Positions 51,164 to 61,363 are shown, counted from the first letter of the stretch. The stretch is DNA of 64,000 nucleotides from Desulfatirhabdium butyrativorans DSM 18734 (GCF_000429925.1 NZ_AUCU01000017.1:60206-124205); one strand, 5' to 3'. A program made the numbers and translations. The notes: generated by a model from the letters alone, not told the origin.

Positions 51164-53356
51164 ATGTCCATTAAGCTAAAAATCATTCTGAGCATTCTAT
51201 GCATTGTCGCGCTCAGCACATTCACGATGGAGTGGTGCGCCCAGCGTTTGTTGCTCTCCCGGTTTTCAGCCATCGAATCGGCCCAGGCCATGGAAAACTT
51301 TGTCAGGTTCCGCAACGCCATCGATTCCGAAATCGAGCGCCTCGATGGGATATGTCACGACTGGGCCTCCTGGGACGATGCCTACTCGTTCGTGCAAGAC
51401 GCTTCCGAGTCCTTTTTGCAAACCAATCTTCAGGACAATGTTTACAAGATCAAGAACCTCAACCTGATTGCCTATTGCGATGCTGAAGGCAAAACTGTCT
51501 TTGGCGGGGCAAGGGACATTGTCGAGGACAAGCCTATCGAATTCGAAGCCTTCTTCGCTCAGTATCTGAAGACCTCCTCCCCCATCCTCCATGCATGGAA
51601 ATCCAACCCCAGGCGGTTCCCGCTGAAAGGTGCCGTCATGACAACGCGAGGCCCCCTGGTGTTTGCCTGCCGCAGCGTGTTGCCCAGCAACGAGAACGCT
51701 GTGCCGATGGGCTTTCTGGTCATGGGAAAGCTTCTCGATGACGAAACGGTCTTTGCGATTTCCAAACGCATCAGCCTGAGATGCGCCATCATCGATTTCA
51801 AGAAACCCGGTTCACCGGGGCTCCTGCCCGATGGCGCGCCCATACCGACCGCTGAAAAACCCCATCAGATCGTCGATGCCGAGGCCATCGAGCTCATCGG
51901 CGGTTATCCCGATATCGAGGGCAAACCGCTTTTCGGAATGGCGGTTTTCTCGGATCGGGACTTTTATCAAAATGGTCTGGAAATCGTCCGCTATCTTCGA
52001 TGGATCATCCTTGCCCTTGGCTTTTTCTGTCTGGCGAGTCTGTTCTTGCTGATCCACTTCACCACCATTCAACCCTGTCAGATCCTGATGAATCATGCTG
52101 CCCATATTTATGAAACCGAGGATCTCCAGATCAGGCTGCCCGAAAATCGGCGGGATGAATTCGGCAAACTGTCCAAAATCTTCAACGCCATGATGGAGAA
52201 GATTGCCCAGTTGATCTCCCGGGTGAAATATTCCGAAGCGCTGTATCGAACCGTTTCCGATCATTCGATGGCCATGATCGCCATGATCCAGCGGTATCGG
52301 ATCCGATATGCCAATCCTTCGCTTCTGGCTTGTAGCGGCTACCGGGAAGATGAAATCATCGGCATGAACCCGCTTGACTTGATACATCCAGATGATCGAT
52401 CCGCCGTAGATCAGGCGATTCGAAACGCCAGGATCAATGAAAGCTGGAGCGATAGCGTGCGTCTTTTAAGCCATTCAGGCGAAACCCGCCGAGTGGAACT
52501 CGTGGCTTCCGTCGTGAGTTGGGGGGAAGCGCCGGCCATTTTGGTCCATGGCATCGATATCACCGAAAAACTCGCGATCCAGCAGCGCAATGTCGAACTG
52601 GAAGACAAAGTCCGACAGACAGAACGCATGGAAACCCTCGGAATTCTGGCAGGCGGAGTCGCCCATGACTTGAACAATATCCTGGGGGCCATCATCAATT
52701 TGCCGGAAGTCCTGCTGATGAAAATCGCAGCGGATGATCCACTGCGCAAATCGCTTCAGATGATCCAGGATTCGGGAAAACGCGCTGCCGCGCTGGTAGA
52801 GGATCTGCTGACCATCGGCAGGGGCTCCAAAGCCCGGCACATCGAGCTGTCCCTCAATGCCGTCATTCGGCAGTATCTGGATAGCGCCGAATTGCAGGAT
52901 CTGAATAGGCGCCATCCCCATGCCACTATCATCGAAGATTTGCATGAAGCACTTTCCCCGATTCTGGGCTCACCGCTTCATCTGAACAAAGTCATCATGA
53001 ATCTCGTGACCAATGCTGTCGAATCGCTGCGTGCACCTGGGGTTGTTCGCATTCGGACCCGTAACGTTCTGGTGGACCATCCGATTGCAGGTTACGAAAC
53101 CGTACGAAAGGGAGATTACGTCCAACTGACGGTATCGGATACGGGCATGGGCATGGAACAAGGCGATATTCAACGGATATTCCAGCCCTTCTTTTCGAAG
53201 AAAACCCTCGCGAAGAGCGGGACAGGTCTTGGGATGACCATCGTCTGGAACACGGTGGCCGATCATGACGGGTACATCGAAGTCGAAAGCATCCCGGAAA
53301 AAGGAACGACATTCCATCTCTATTTCCCGATGGCTCAGAAGGAATTGGGCTCATGA
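51164..53356 (+). CDS. CHASE4-HAMP-PAS sensor histidine kinase
   Basis: 730 residues from MSIKLKIILSILCIVAL (site ggagg; the longer frame to 51095 is not needed). Order: membrane span 5-25, CHASE4 sensor (EIERLDGICHDWASWDDAY), second span near 285, HAMP, PAS (YRIRYANPSLLACSGY), HisKA-type GGVAHDLNNILGAI and HATPase with NLVTNAVESL, DTGMGM, SGTGLGMTIVWNTV. It senses an outside cue. The stop overlaps the channel gene start (ATGA), tying kinase and channel together. Confidence 0.9.
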   Translation: MSIKLKIILSILCIVALSTFTMEWCAQRLLLSRFSAIESAQAMENFVRFRNAIDSEIERLDGICHDWASWDDAYSFVQDASESFLQTNLQDNVYKIKNLNLIAYCDAEGKTVFGGARDIVEDKPIEFEAFFAQYLKTSSPILHAWKSNPRRFPLKGAVMTTRGPLVFACRSVLPSNENAVPMGFLVMGKLLDDETVFAISKRISLRCAIIDFKKPGSPGLLPDGAPIPTAEKPHQIVDAEAIELIGGYPDIEGKPLFGMAVFSDRDFYQNGLEIVRYLRWIILALGFFCLASLFLLIHFTTIQPCQILMNHAAHIYETEDLQIRLPENRRDEFGKLSKIFNAMMEKIAQLISRVKYSEALYRTVSDHSMAMIAMIQRYRIRYANPSLLACSGYREDEIIGMNPLDLIHPDDRSAVDQAIRNARINESWSDSVRLLSHSGETRRVELVASVVSWGEAPAILVHGIDITEKLAIQQRNVELEDKVRQTERMETLGILAGGVAHDLNNILGAIINLPEVLLMKIAADDPLRKSLQMIQDSGKRAAALVEDLLTIGRGSKARHIELSLNAVIRQYLDSAELQDLNRRHPHATIIEDLHEALSPILGSPLHLNKVIMNLVTNAVESLRAPGVVRIRTRNVLVDHPIAGYETVRKGDYVQLTVSDTGMGMEQGDIQRIFQPFFSKKTLAKSGTGLGMTIVWNTVADHDGYIEVESIPEKGTTFHLYFPMAQKELGS

Positions 53357-55854
53357 AGCTACTGCGATTCATTGCCGCATCGATCCTGATCATCTTCTTT
53401 CAGTCATGGATGACCGGTGGGTCATTCCTTGCGATAGCATCGGCGACAGATGCGCCGGCGGGCAGTCCTCAGCAGCAACAGCAGGATATTCGCCAGTCCA
53501 TCGATGCCATGCTCGCATCGGAGACCGCTGCGCTCGAAGATGTCAAAACCCTCCAGAAGCAGATCGAAACCAATCAGAAAGCGCTTGCAGCCGAAATGAA
53601 CACCTACCGGATGCAGATTTCGGCTTACGGAAACCTACTGGCGCAACCGGATGTCAAGCTGGGTGAGCTGGAAAAAGCCTGGGTACAAACGGCAGACGTT
53701 ATGGGGGTGATTACCCAGCAAATCAAGTCGCTTCGCCAGAAGCTCAATACAACCAACGCGCAGTGGAGCCAGGTGGTCGCCCAGATCGACCTCAACAGCA
53801 AACAGCTTCTCGACATCCAAGCTGCAGGCGTGGCTGACGCCTCGGCTACGGCATTGCAAAAAAAGCTCAAATCTCTGGTGGATTTGCTGAATGCACGCAA
53901 AGCGAGGCTGGAAAAAATTCAATCAATCCAGTCGGACACCGTCAATCAACTGGATGATATTCAAAGTATCCTGACTGAGTTGGCCCAATCGTTCGAAGAA
54001 AAGATCCATTCCCAAAAACAGCAGGAACTTTTCCAAAAAAGGCCTTCCCTGCTCCAGCAGATCAAATTGACCAAATTTCGCTCCGATGCCGACGAAATCC
54101 GAGCGGCTTTTCAAATACTCCTGTCCGCATCGTTTTATTTTCAGCAGCTCAAGGCCTTACGAGACAGCTATCTCCCGCACACCAGCATTGCACTGCTCCT
54201 GTTGATTCTATGGCTTGCTCTCGTTCATCGGCTGCAGGTGCACATCCAGGCATGGGGGGGAACTCGCACCTGGATGCCCTGGCAGAAAATTGCCTTCCAT
54301 ACGATTCATCGTTCCTGGATGCTGTCGGCAATCACCCTCTATGGTTTTGTGTTCCTGATATTTTCAGGAGCATGGCCTTACAGATTCATCGGGGAATTGA
54401 TTTCCGATCTGCTGCTGCTGATTCTGTTCTGCAAGTGGCTATCTTTGCTGGTCACCGGCATGGATGCATTGAATCCACCGCGTTTTCCGCTGGCGCTGGC
54501 CGCTTCCATGCGATGGCTTATCTTCGGCGCACAAGTGTATGGCGCCCTTCTGATTCTTTCCAGGCTGTTGATCTCCGATACGAACCTTTATTGGATCGGG
54601 ATGAAGCTTGTCGGTGAAATCGGCTTGCTGCTTTGGATTGGCGAAGCGATCCATCGAAAAAGGTTCGAATGGGATCGCTGGGTGCCGATGGCCTGGTTTC
54701 CCTATGTCCGTGCCGCAGGATCCGCCATCATGTGGGCTATCGGCATCATCCCTGTCGTTCTGGACTGGACCGGTTACAACGTGTTTGCGCTCTTCTGGCT
54801 GGCATCATGGGGCCAGACAACGGTTTGTCTGCTTTGGGCCATTGTATTGTTTCATTCGCTTCGGGAATGGAACGAGGCTGTTCTGGCGCAGGAGGAAACC
54901 AGAAGCACCCTGCTGAAACCAAGCGATGGATATTCCGCCCGATGGATTCTTCTGAGGCTGGCATGGATTGCCCTGCCATCAGGAATCATTGCCTCGATCC
55001 TGATCAGTTGGGGCGCCAAGCAGACGATCATCGGCCATATTTTCCAGATACTCGCTTATCCAATCACCATCGGCTCGATCCGTTTCAGCATATCTGGCAT
55101 CATCGGTGCGGGTCTGATTCTGTTGATCGCCAGGCTTGTCCTCAAGCCTTGGCGCAGGTGGATCAAAGACAAGTTGTTCAAAGGAAGCGGCCTGGAGAAG
55201 GGATTTATCGATTCCATCGCCACATTGACAACGTATGTTCTCTGGGCTTTGGCGATTTTCATAGCACTTCAGGCGCTTGGAGTGAGCACTGCATCCCTTG
55301 CCGTTGTGTTCGGTGCGCTCGGCATCGGCCTGGGTTTCGGACTGCAGAACATTTTCAACAATTTCATCAGCGGAATCATTCTGCTCTTCGAAAGGCCAAT
55401 TCAGGTGGGAGATGCCATCGAGATCAACGGCACCTGGGGCATCGTCAAGAAAATCAATTTTCGCTCCACGCAGGTGCAGACCTACGACAATGCCTCGCTG
55501 ATCATCCCCAATTCCGAGTTCATCAGCAATTCGGTCACCAATTGGACCTTCAAAGACCAGCGTATCCGCAGGATCATCACCATCGGCGTGGCCTATGGAT
55601 CGGATTCGGATCTGGTGGTCAGCACCCTGACCGAAATCGCCATGGCTTGCAAGAAGGTGCTCAAATATCCCCAACCGGATGTCATATTCGCCGATTTTGC
55701 CGACAGTGCCCTGACATTCAAACTGCGTGTCTGGACAACGCTGGATGATATGGTAAGTGTCGAAAACAAACTCAGGCACGATATTTACAAGGCGTTTGCC
55801 GAAAAAGGCATCGAAATCCCCTTTCCGCAGCAAGACATTCATATCAAGGAGTGA
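53353..55854 (+). CDS. Large mechanosensitive channel, MscS family
   Basis: 833 residues. Signal-like start (ASILIIFFQSWMTGGSFLAIA), a periplasmic coiled-coil of about 200 residues rich in Gln/Leu, some eight hydrophobic spans, then the MscS core: LGVSTASLAVVFGALGIGLGFGLQNIFNNFISGIILLFERP (pore helix) and VGDAIEINGTWGIVKKINFRSTQVQTYDN (beta domain). This is the layout of MscK/YnaI-type channels. It releases solutes upon membrane tension; coupling to a histidine kinase suggests sensing of osmotic or envelope stress. Confidence 0.9.
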   Translation: MKLLRFIAASILIIFFQSWMTGGSFLAIASATDAPAGSPQQQQQDIRQSIDAMLASETAALEDVKTLQKQIETNQKALAAEMNTYRMQISAYGNLLAQPDVKLGELEKAWVQTADVMGVITQQIKSLRQKLNTTNAQWSQVVAQIDLNSKQLLDIQAAGVADASATALQKKLKSLVDLLNARKARLEKIQSIQSDTVNQLDDIQSILTELAQSFEEKIHSQKQQELFQKRPSLLQQIKLTKFRSDADEIRAAFQILLSASFYFQQLKALRDSYLPHTSIALLLLILWLALVHRLQVHIQAWGGTRTWMPWQKIAFHTIHRSWMLSAITLYGFVFLIFSGAWPYRFIGELISDLLLLILFCKWLSLLVTGMDALNPPRFPLALAASMRWLIFGAQVYGALLILSRLLISDTNLYWIGMKLVGEIGLLLWIGEAIHRKRFEWDRWVPMAWFPYVRAAGSAIMWAIGIIPVVLDWTGYNVFALFWLASWGQTTVCLLWAIVLFHSLREWNEAVLAQEETRSTLLKPSDGYSARWILLRLAWIALPSGIIASILISWGAKQTIIGHIFQILAYPITIGSIRFSISGIIGAGLILLIARLVLKPWRRWIKDKLFKGSGLEKGFIDSIATLTTYVLWALAIFIALQALGVSTASLAVVFGALGIGLGFGLQNIFNNFISGIILLFERPIQVGDAIEINGTWGIVKKINFRSTQVQTYDNASLIIPNSEFISNSVTNWTFKDQRIRRIITIGVAYGSDSDLVVSTLTEIAMACKKVLKYPQPDVIFADFADSALTFKLRVWTTLDDMVSVENKLRHDIYKAFAEKGIEIPFPQQDIHIKE

Positions 55855-55966
55855 AAAGGAAAAAGGGGTGGATCGGGTCGGTTGAAAAGGGAATTCGTTA
55901 CCCGTCCATACAAACAGGCCACAAGCCTAATGCGGACTACCCACTGCCGACTACAATATTTTAACG

Positions 55967-56160
55967 ATAATCCTCCGTGCAACCGGGGTTTCACCCCGAT
56001 AAATGAAAGTCGCAGGGGCGATCCTGGAAAAGCAGGGTTCTTCCGCTTTTATTCTGACTTCTGACTTCTGACTTCTGACTTCTGACTTCTGACTCCCGAC
56101 TCCCGACTCCCGACTTCTGACTTCTGACTTCTGACTTCTGACTCCTGATATTCGACTTTC
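55967..56160 (-). repeat. Long heptamer repeat plus module, inverted copy
   Basis: On the minus strand, about fifteen GTCAGAA-type units (56050-56160) lead into the module with cctgcgactttcatttatcg and ggggtgaaaccccggttgca, ending near 55967. It is the inverted counterpart of 461-590. It accounts for the gap between the channel and cold-shock genes together with the promoter at 56183. Confidence 0.85.
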
Positions 56161-56182
56161 GCAGAAAATCATCAGAATTTGT

Positions 56183-56211
56183 TTGACACCCCAGAAATGG
56201 GGGCGTATATT
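56183..56211 (+). promoter_or_regulatory. Sigma-70-type promoter of the cold-shock gene
   Basis: TTGACA at 56183 and TATATT at 56206 are separated by 17 bases, near the ideal pattern. The expected transcript has a leader of about 125 bases before the ATG, as common for cold-shock genes. Confidence 0.8.
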
Positions 56212-56342
56212 GCACGAAATCAGTAAAGATCTGCAACGCACCGCAGGTCGGTTTCTTACAGCAGGATCGATTCGTTTTCGTCATAGCGAACCCCTGAAGT
56301 CTGGGACCTTGATGATAAAATTAGGAAAGGAGGGAAATCGCT

Positions 56343-56543
56343 ATGGCAAATGGAATCGTGAAATGGTTCAACGACAGCAAGGGTTTTGGGTTCATTGAGC
56401 AGGAAAATGGAAAAGATGTTTTCGTACATCATTCTGCAATCAATGCAACCGGTTTTAAATCCCTGTCCGAAGGTGATCGTGTCACCTTCGACGTGGTGCA
56501 AGGCCCCAAAGGCCCCGCAGCCGCCAACGTCACACGGGTCTGA
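56343..56543 (+). CDS. Cold-shock domain protein
   Basis: 66 residues. [17 protein letters not shown] (RNP1) and DVFVHHSAI (RNP2) are the RNA-binding motifs of the CspA family, and [21 protein letters not shown] is the usual end. It acts as an RNA chaperone in the cytosol. Strong site aggaggg, long leader, and a terminator at 56609. Confidence 0.95.
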   Translation: MANGIVKWFNDSKGFGFIEQENGKDVFVHHSAINATGFKSLSEGDRVTFDVVQGPKGPAAANVTRV

Positions 56544-56608
56544 TATGACTTCATGTAAACTTTGATTCGCCTTTCAGGCGTCATCGAAGAACATGGTTCA
56601 ATACAGGC

Positions 56609-56646
56609 AAAAAAGGCGTCTTCTTGAAAGAGAAGGCGCCTTTTTT
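56609..56646. terminator. Intrinsic terminator, possibly bidirectional
   Basis: A 9-bp stem (ggcgtcttc / gaaggcgcc, one G-U pair) with T6 on the right and A6 on the left, downstream of the cold-shock gene. Confidence 0.85.
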
Positions 56647-56690
56647 ATTTCAATGTCTTTTCCACCATCCCGGATGTGATCGAAAGGAAG

Positions 56691-57113
56691 ATGAAACAAC
56701 CCATCTACGAATGCATCGATCATACAGCCGACATGGGCATACGGATTTTCGGAAAGAACCTGCCGGAAGTGTTCTCGAATGCAGCCCTTGCCCTGTGCGA
56801 CCTTCTGATCGATTGTCAATACGATTCAAAGATCGAAACCCGCACGATATCGGTCAAAAATACAGATTGGGAAACCCTTTTGATATCCTGGCTTCGGGAG
56901 TTGCTCTACATTTGGGTCACCAGAAAAGGGTATGTCATCCGCGTGCGGCGAATCGAGCTTTCGGAATATCAATTGACCGGTCAGATCGACTTTGGCTATT
57001 ATGAACCCGGTGCATGTGAATTGCGGCACGATATCAAGGCAGTTACCTATCACCAGATCGAAGTGACGCCTGTCGAAAATGGTTACCGGGCTCAGGTCAT
57101 CTTCGATGTATAG
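56691..57113 (+). CDS. Archease
   Basis: 140 residues from MKQPIYECIDHTADMGIRIFG with site aaggaag. DHTADMGIR with the metal-binding Asp/His, the central LLISWLRELLYIW and the C-terminal acidic FDV define archease. It speeds up the guanylylation and turnover of RtcB, whose gene starts 23 bases downstream. Confidence 0.9.
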   Translation: MKQPIYECIDHTADMGIRIFGKNLPEVFSNAALALCDLLIDCQYDSKIETRTISVKNTDWETLLISWLRELLYIWVTRKGYVIRVRRIELSEYQLTGQIDFGYYEPGACELRHDIKAVTYHQIEVTPVENGYRAQVIFDV

Positions 57114-57136
57114 GGATTGAATCGGGGAGAGAGGGG

Positions 57137-58576
57137 ATGAGCCCGAGTTTTCAGCAACTGGACGAATACCGGATAGAAATCCCGGCCACCGGCAATATGC
57201 GGGTGCCGGGCATTGTCTATGCCCGCATCGATATGCTCGAAAAAGGCGACGGGGAGCAAGCCCTGCAGCAGGTCCGCAACGTCGCCTGTCTTCCCGGCAT
57301 CCTCAAGGCTTCCCTTGCCATGCCCGACATGCACTGGGGCTATGGCTTTCCGATCGGTGGCGTGGCTGCCTTCGACTGGGATACGGGTGTCGTCTCTCCC
57401 GGTGGGGTCGGCTACGACATCAACTGCGGGGTGCGGCTGTGCACGACAGCCATCCGGGCTGCAGAAATCCGGCCCAAACTGCAGCAGATTGTCGATGCGC
57501 TCTATCGAGACATTCCCTGCGGCGTCGGTTCCACAGGCTCCATCCGGTTGTCGAACAGGGACCGGAAAGCCGTTCTGGAGCAGGGAAGCCGCTGGGCGCA
57601 GCGACACGGCATGGCCGAGCCGGAAGACATCGAACATACCGAAGACGGCGGGTGCATGGCAGGGGCCCATCCGGAAGATGTCAGCGATCGGGCCATGGAA
57701 CGCGGAAAGGATCAGCTCGGGACCTTGGGCGCCGGGAACCATTTCCTGGAAATCGGGGTGGTGGACCGGATATTCGATCCGAATACCGCCGATGCCTTCG
57801 GGCTTGTGGAAGGGGGCATGACCCTGATGTTGCATTCCGGCTCCAGGGGACTCGGCTATCAAGTCTGCGACGATTACCTTGCGATGATGATTCGGGCAAG
57901 CGCCAAATACGGCATTTCCCTTCCGGATCGGCAACTGGCTTGCGCACCGCTCGTTTCTGAGGAGGCCAGGCGCTATCTGTCCGCCATGGCCTGCGCGGCA
58001 AACTACGCGTGGGCAAACCGCCAGATTTTGATGCATCTTGCCCGGGAATCCCTGATGCGGGTGCTGGCCATCAGCCCGAAAGGTCTCGGTTTCAGACTGT
58101 TGTACGATGTCTGCCACAATATCGCCAAAAAGGAAGTTCACGTCCTGGATGGCAAACTCCGGACGGTATGCGTGCATCGCAAGGGGGCCACCCGTGCTTT
58201 TGCCCCGGGAAGCGATCTGTTGCCCGAGGCGTACCGCAAAACCGGTCAGCCCGTCATCGTTCCCGGAGACATGGGAAGGGAGAGTTACGTTCTGGTCGGA
58301 ACGGAGAAAGCCATGACCGACACCTTCGGTTCGACGTGCCACGGCGCCGGAAGGCTGCTCAGCCGATCGGCTGCTCAGAAAGCATCCAAAGGCAGATCCA
58401 TCGACCGGGAACTCGCCCAAAAAGGGGTTCTGGTCCGCTGGACAGGTCGTTCGACCCTGGCCGAGGAAATGCCGGAAGCCTATAAGCATGTATCGGATGT
58501 CGTCGATGTCGTGGATGGTGCAGGCATTTCCCGCAAGGTCGCCCGCCTTCGCCCTCTTGGCGTCATCAAGGGCTAA
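57137..58576 (+). CDS. rtcB: RNA-splicing ligase RtcB
   Basis: 479 residues. Metal ligands in VGYDINCGVRLCTTAI, GTLGAGNHFLEI, LMLHSGSRGLGYQV, and the histidine in STCHGAGRLLSRSAAQK that takes up GMP are all present. It joins 2',3'-cyclic phosphate RNA ends to 5'-OH ends for tRNA or RNA repair, using GTP and Mn. Strong site gagagagggg. Forms a unit with archease. Confidence 0.95.
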   Translation: MSPSFQQLDEYRIEIPATGNMRVPGIVYARIDMLEKGDGEQALQQVRNVACLPGILKASLAMPDMHWGYGFPIGGVAAFDWDTGVVSPGGVGYDINCGVRLCTTAIRAAEIRPKLQQIVDALYRDIPCGVGSTGSIRLSNRDRKAVLEQGSRWAQRHGMAEPEDIEHTEDGGCMAGAHPEDVSDRAMERGKDQLGTLGAGNHFLEIGVVDRIFDPNTADAFGLVEGGMTLMLHSGSRGLGYQVCDDYLAMMIRASAKYGISLPDRQLACAPLVSEEARRYLSAMACAANYAWANRQILMHLARESLMRVLAISPKGLGFRLLYDVCHNIAKKEVHVLDGKLRTVCVHRKGATRAFAPGSDLLPEAYRKTGQPVIVPGDMGRESYVLVGTEKAMTDTFGSTCHGAGRLLSRSAAQKASKGRSIDRELAQKGVLVRWTGRSTLAEEMPEAYKHVSDVVDVVDGAGISRKVARLRPLGVIKG

Positions 58577-58614
58577 CTTCGGGTAATGCACTGAACTATG
58601 GAAAGGGAAACCCA

Positions 58615-59439
58615 TTGAACATTGTTGAAGCGGTCATCCTGGGCATTGTCCAGGGATTGACGGAATTCCTGCCGGTCAGCAGCTCCGGCCATCTCGTGCT
58701 GCTCCAAAATTTGTTCGGCCTGAAGGAGGCCGAGCTTGTCTTCGATGTCAGCGTTCATGTCGGGACCATTTTAGCCGTCCTCATTTTCCTCCGGAAGGAA
58801 ATATCCGCTATCCTCGGGAGCCTCTGGAACACGGGATCGCTCTGGCTGAAGGGCAGGATCAACGGTGCAGTCGCCTGGCAAATCCCCGAAATCCGGCTGA
58901 CGGTTCTCGTTGTCGTAGGCTCCGTTCCAACCGGTATTTTGGGCCTCGCCTTTCACAAGATCGCAGAAACGCTCTTTTCGACCGTTTTGATCGTTTCGAT
59001 CGACCTGATGATCACCGGCATCCTGCTTGCCCTGACCCGATTTGCCGGAAAGTGGGGCAGAAAGGCGGACCGGATGACCATCCGGGACGGGCTTGTCATC
59101 GGACTGGTTCAGGGCATCGCCATCATGCCCGGCATCTCCCGATCCGGCTCCACCATTTCAGCCGCCGTTTTCATGGGAATCGAACAGGAGACGGCAACCC
59201 GTTTCAGTTTTCTCTTGTCCATTCCCGCCGTGATCGGTGCAGCGCTCTTGAGCCTCAAGGGCCTGGATCAAATATCCGCAGCGCACCTCGGTCTCATTGC
59301 TGCGGGAATGGTGTCTTCCGCTCTGGTCGGTTATGTGTCGCTTGGCTTTCTCGTGAAGATTGCCCGGCAAGGCAAACTCTATCTCTTTGCGCCGTATTGC
59401 ATTCTGGTAGGTGTCGCGGGACTGGTCTGGCTTCGATAG
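58615..59439 (+). CDS. uppP: Undecaprenyl-diphosphatase
   Basis: 274 residues from a TTG start (site gaaaggg). LTEFLPVSSSGHLVLLQ and the IMPGISRSGSTISAAVFMG motif carry the catalytic residues of the UppP/BacA family; about eight membrane spans. It recycles the lipid carrier for peptidoglycan and confers some bacitracin tolerance. It follows rtcB by 38 bases and may share its transcript. Confidence 0.95.
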   Translation: MNIVEAVILGIVQGLTEFLPVSSSGHLVLLQNLFGLKEAELVFDVSVHVGTILAVLIFLRKEISAILGSLWNTGSLWLKGRINGAVAWQIPEIRLTVLVVVGSVPTGILGLAFHKIAETLFSTVLIVSIDLMITGILLALTRFAGKWGRKADRMTIRDGLVIGLVQGIAIMPGISRSGSTISAAVFMGIEQETATRFSFLLSIPAVIGAALLSLKGLDQISAAHLGLIAAGMVSSALVGYVSLGFLVKIARQGKLYLFAPYCILVGVAGLVWLR

Positions 59440-59506
59440 CCGGACAAGGTGCGGTTGCCATCGGAGAGGTGTGCTTTCCAGCTACCTCTATCCCGTAGCA
59501 TATAGC

Positions 59507-59585
59507 CCCTAACCTATTGCCCATAACCCATAACCCATAACCCATTACCCATAGCCCATAGCCCATAACCCATTGCCTATCGCCT
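59507..59585 (+). repeat. Heptamer repeat, CCCATAA family, copy 2
   Basis: About eleven units (cccataa, cccatta, cccatag, cccattg) in 7-base register between uppP and the phosphohexomutase gene. Same family as 22345-22425, same orientation. Confidence 0.9.
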
Positions 59586-59607
59586 TTTTATACCGAAAGG
59601 ACAACGG

Positions 59608-60954
59608 ATGAATCCCCAAATGTTTCGGGAATACGATATTCGCGGCATTGCCGGAAAGGACATGAAGGAAGAAGATGTATACACCATCGGCCGGGCCATC
59701 GGCACGTATTTGCAGCGCCGGGGCGCCGAACGAATCAGCGTCGGCAGGGATTGCCGGCTGAGCTCCGATGCCTACGCCGAGCGGATCATCGCCGGATTGA
59801 CGGCCTCGGGATGCGGGGTCACAGACATCGGCGTATGTCCGACCCCCCTGCTGTATTTTTCCATTCCGCATCTGCAGCAGGACGGCGGGGTCATGGTCAC
59901 GGCAAGCCACAATCCGGCCGAATACAACGGTTTCAAAATCTGCCTCGGATCCGATTCCGTACACGGAAAGGATATTCAGAACATCCGGGCACTTGCGGAA
60001 AGCGGGGATTTTGTTGTCGGAGCGGGAAGTTGCATCCAAACGACCATTCTTCAGGACTATCTCGATCATATCGCAGGCGGGATCCGCATCCAAAGACCGC
60101 TTCGAATCGCCATCGATGCCGGAAACGGAACGGCCGGAGCCGTTGCCCTGCCGCTGCTCAAGCGTCTGGGTATGGATGTGCATGCCCTGTATTGCGAGAT
60201 GGACGGCACCTTTCCCAACCATGAAGCCGACCCGACCGTGTTGAAGAATATGAACGATTTGATTGCCCTGGTGCGGGCCGAGAAACTCGATGTCGGCATC
60301 GGTTTTGACGGGGACGGAGACCGGATCGGGGTAGTGGATGAACAGGGAAGAATCATTTATGGCGACCGGCTGATGATTCTCTATGCCCGGGAAATTCTTG
60401 CCAGAAAGCCCGGTGCGACTTTCATCTCCGAGGTCAAATGCTCCCAGGTTCTCTACGACGAGATCGAGCGGCTCGGCGGAAAAGCCGTCATGTGGAAGAC
60501 GGGGCATTCGCTCATCAAGAAAAAAATGAAGGAAACCCATGCCGAGCTTGCCGGCGAGATGAGCGGTCACATGTTCTTTGCCGATCGCTATTTCGGTTAC
60601 GACGATGCCGTATATGCCGCATGCCGGCTTCTGGAAATTCTTTCCGGTGCAGGAAGCGCGCTTTCGGATCTGCTTTCCGATCTGCCGCAGACCTGCAACA
60701 CGCCGGAAATCCGCGTGGAATGCCCGGACCATCTCAAATTCGATGTGGTCCAGCGGCTTTGTGACGAATTTCGGAAGCACTATCCGGTCATCGATATCGA
60801 CGGGGCCCGGGTGTTGTTCGACGGCGGATGGGGCCTTGTCCGTGCCTCCAACACCCAGCCGGCACTGGTGCTGCGCTTCGAGGCGGACAGCGAACAGCGG
60901 CTTGCCGAAATCCGGGATATCGTGGAAGGCAGGCTTCGGGAAGTGGCCGGGTGA
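59608..60954 (+). CDS. Phosphomannomutase/phosphoglucomutase
   Basis: 448 residues, AlgC/ManB type. Active serine in VTASHNPAEYNGFK, metal loop in FDGDGDRIG, sugar-binding GEMSGHMFF and the phosphate-binding loop RASNTQPALVLRFEA are present. It interconverts hexose-6- and 1-phosphates for envelope polysaccharides. Site aaggacaacgg. Confidence 0.9.
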   Translation: MNPQMFREYDIRGIAGKDMKEEDVYTIGRAIGTYLQRRGAERISVGRDCRLSSDAYAERIIAGLTASGCGVTDIGVCPTPLLYFSIPHLQQDGGVMVTASHNPAEYNGFKICLGSDSVHGKDIQNIRALAESGDFVVGAGSCIQTTILQDYLDHIAGGIRIQRPLRIAIDAGNGTAGAVALPLLKRLGMDVHALYCEMDGTFPNHEADPTVLKNMNDLIALVRAEKLDVGIGFDGDGDRIGVVDEQGRIIYGDRLMILYAREILARKPGATFISEVKCSQVLYDEIERLGGKAVMWKTGHSLIKKKMKETHAELAGEMSGHMFFADRYFGYDDAVYAACRLLEILSGAGSALSDLLSDLPQTCNTPEIRVECPDHLKFDVVQRLCDEFRKHYPVIDIDGARVLFDGGWGLVRASNTQPALVLRFEADSEQRLAEIRDIVEGRLREVAG

Positions 60955-61000
60955 AAGAACTCGGATGGCAGACGACAATCAAAACACAGGGAGGAATCCA

Positions 61001-61363
61001 TTGAATATCCAGGCCATGATCGATCAGGTTAAGCGGCATCCCGAAGCCGAAAAAATCGGGATGATTCTGTGTCACAACGGGGTTGTTCGTGCCACCGCCA
61101 GAGACGGCCGGGCCGTGAGTGGGCTTCGCATTGCCGTGGATCACGAAAAATTGCGGGAAGTCGTTGCCGAAAAGAAGAAGACACCGGGAATTGTCGAAAT
61201 TCTGGTGGAAATCGTGGAGGGCAAGGACCTTGCGGTTGGGGATGACGTGATGGGGCTTGTGGTTGCAGGGGATATCCGGGAGACCGTAATTGCGGTGCTG
61301 CGGGACACCCTTGAAACGATCAAGACCGTGGTGACGCAAAAGAGGCAGTATTTTGTTGAATGA
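61001..61363 (+). CDS. MoaE-like molybdopterin synthase large subunit
   Basis: 120 residues from a TTG with an excellent site (gggaggaatcca); an ATG at 60965 would add 12 residues. GMILCHNGVVRATARDGRAVSGLRIAV and VGDDVMGLVVAGDIRETVIAVLRDTLETIKTVV follow MoaE, which transfers sulfur with MoaD to make molybdopterin. No moaD is adjacent. The lysine-rich middle KKKTPGIVEILVEIV is shortened compared with MoaE, so catalytic ability is unsure. Confidence 0.7.
   Translation: MNIQAMIDQVKRHPEAEKIGMILCHNGVVRATARDGRAVSGLRIAVDHEKLREVVAEKKKTPGIVEILVEIVEGKDLAVGDDVMGLVVAGDIRETVIAVLRDTLETIKTVVTQKRQYFVE

Noticed and set aside
56050-56160. CRISPR array
   Set aside because: The unit is only seven bases, in direct tandem without spacers, and no cas gene is near.
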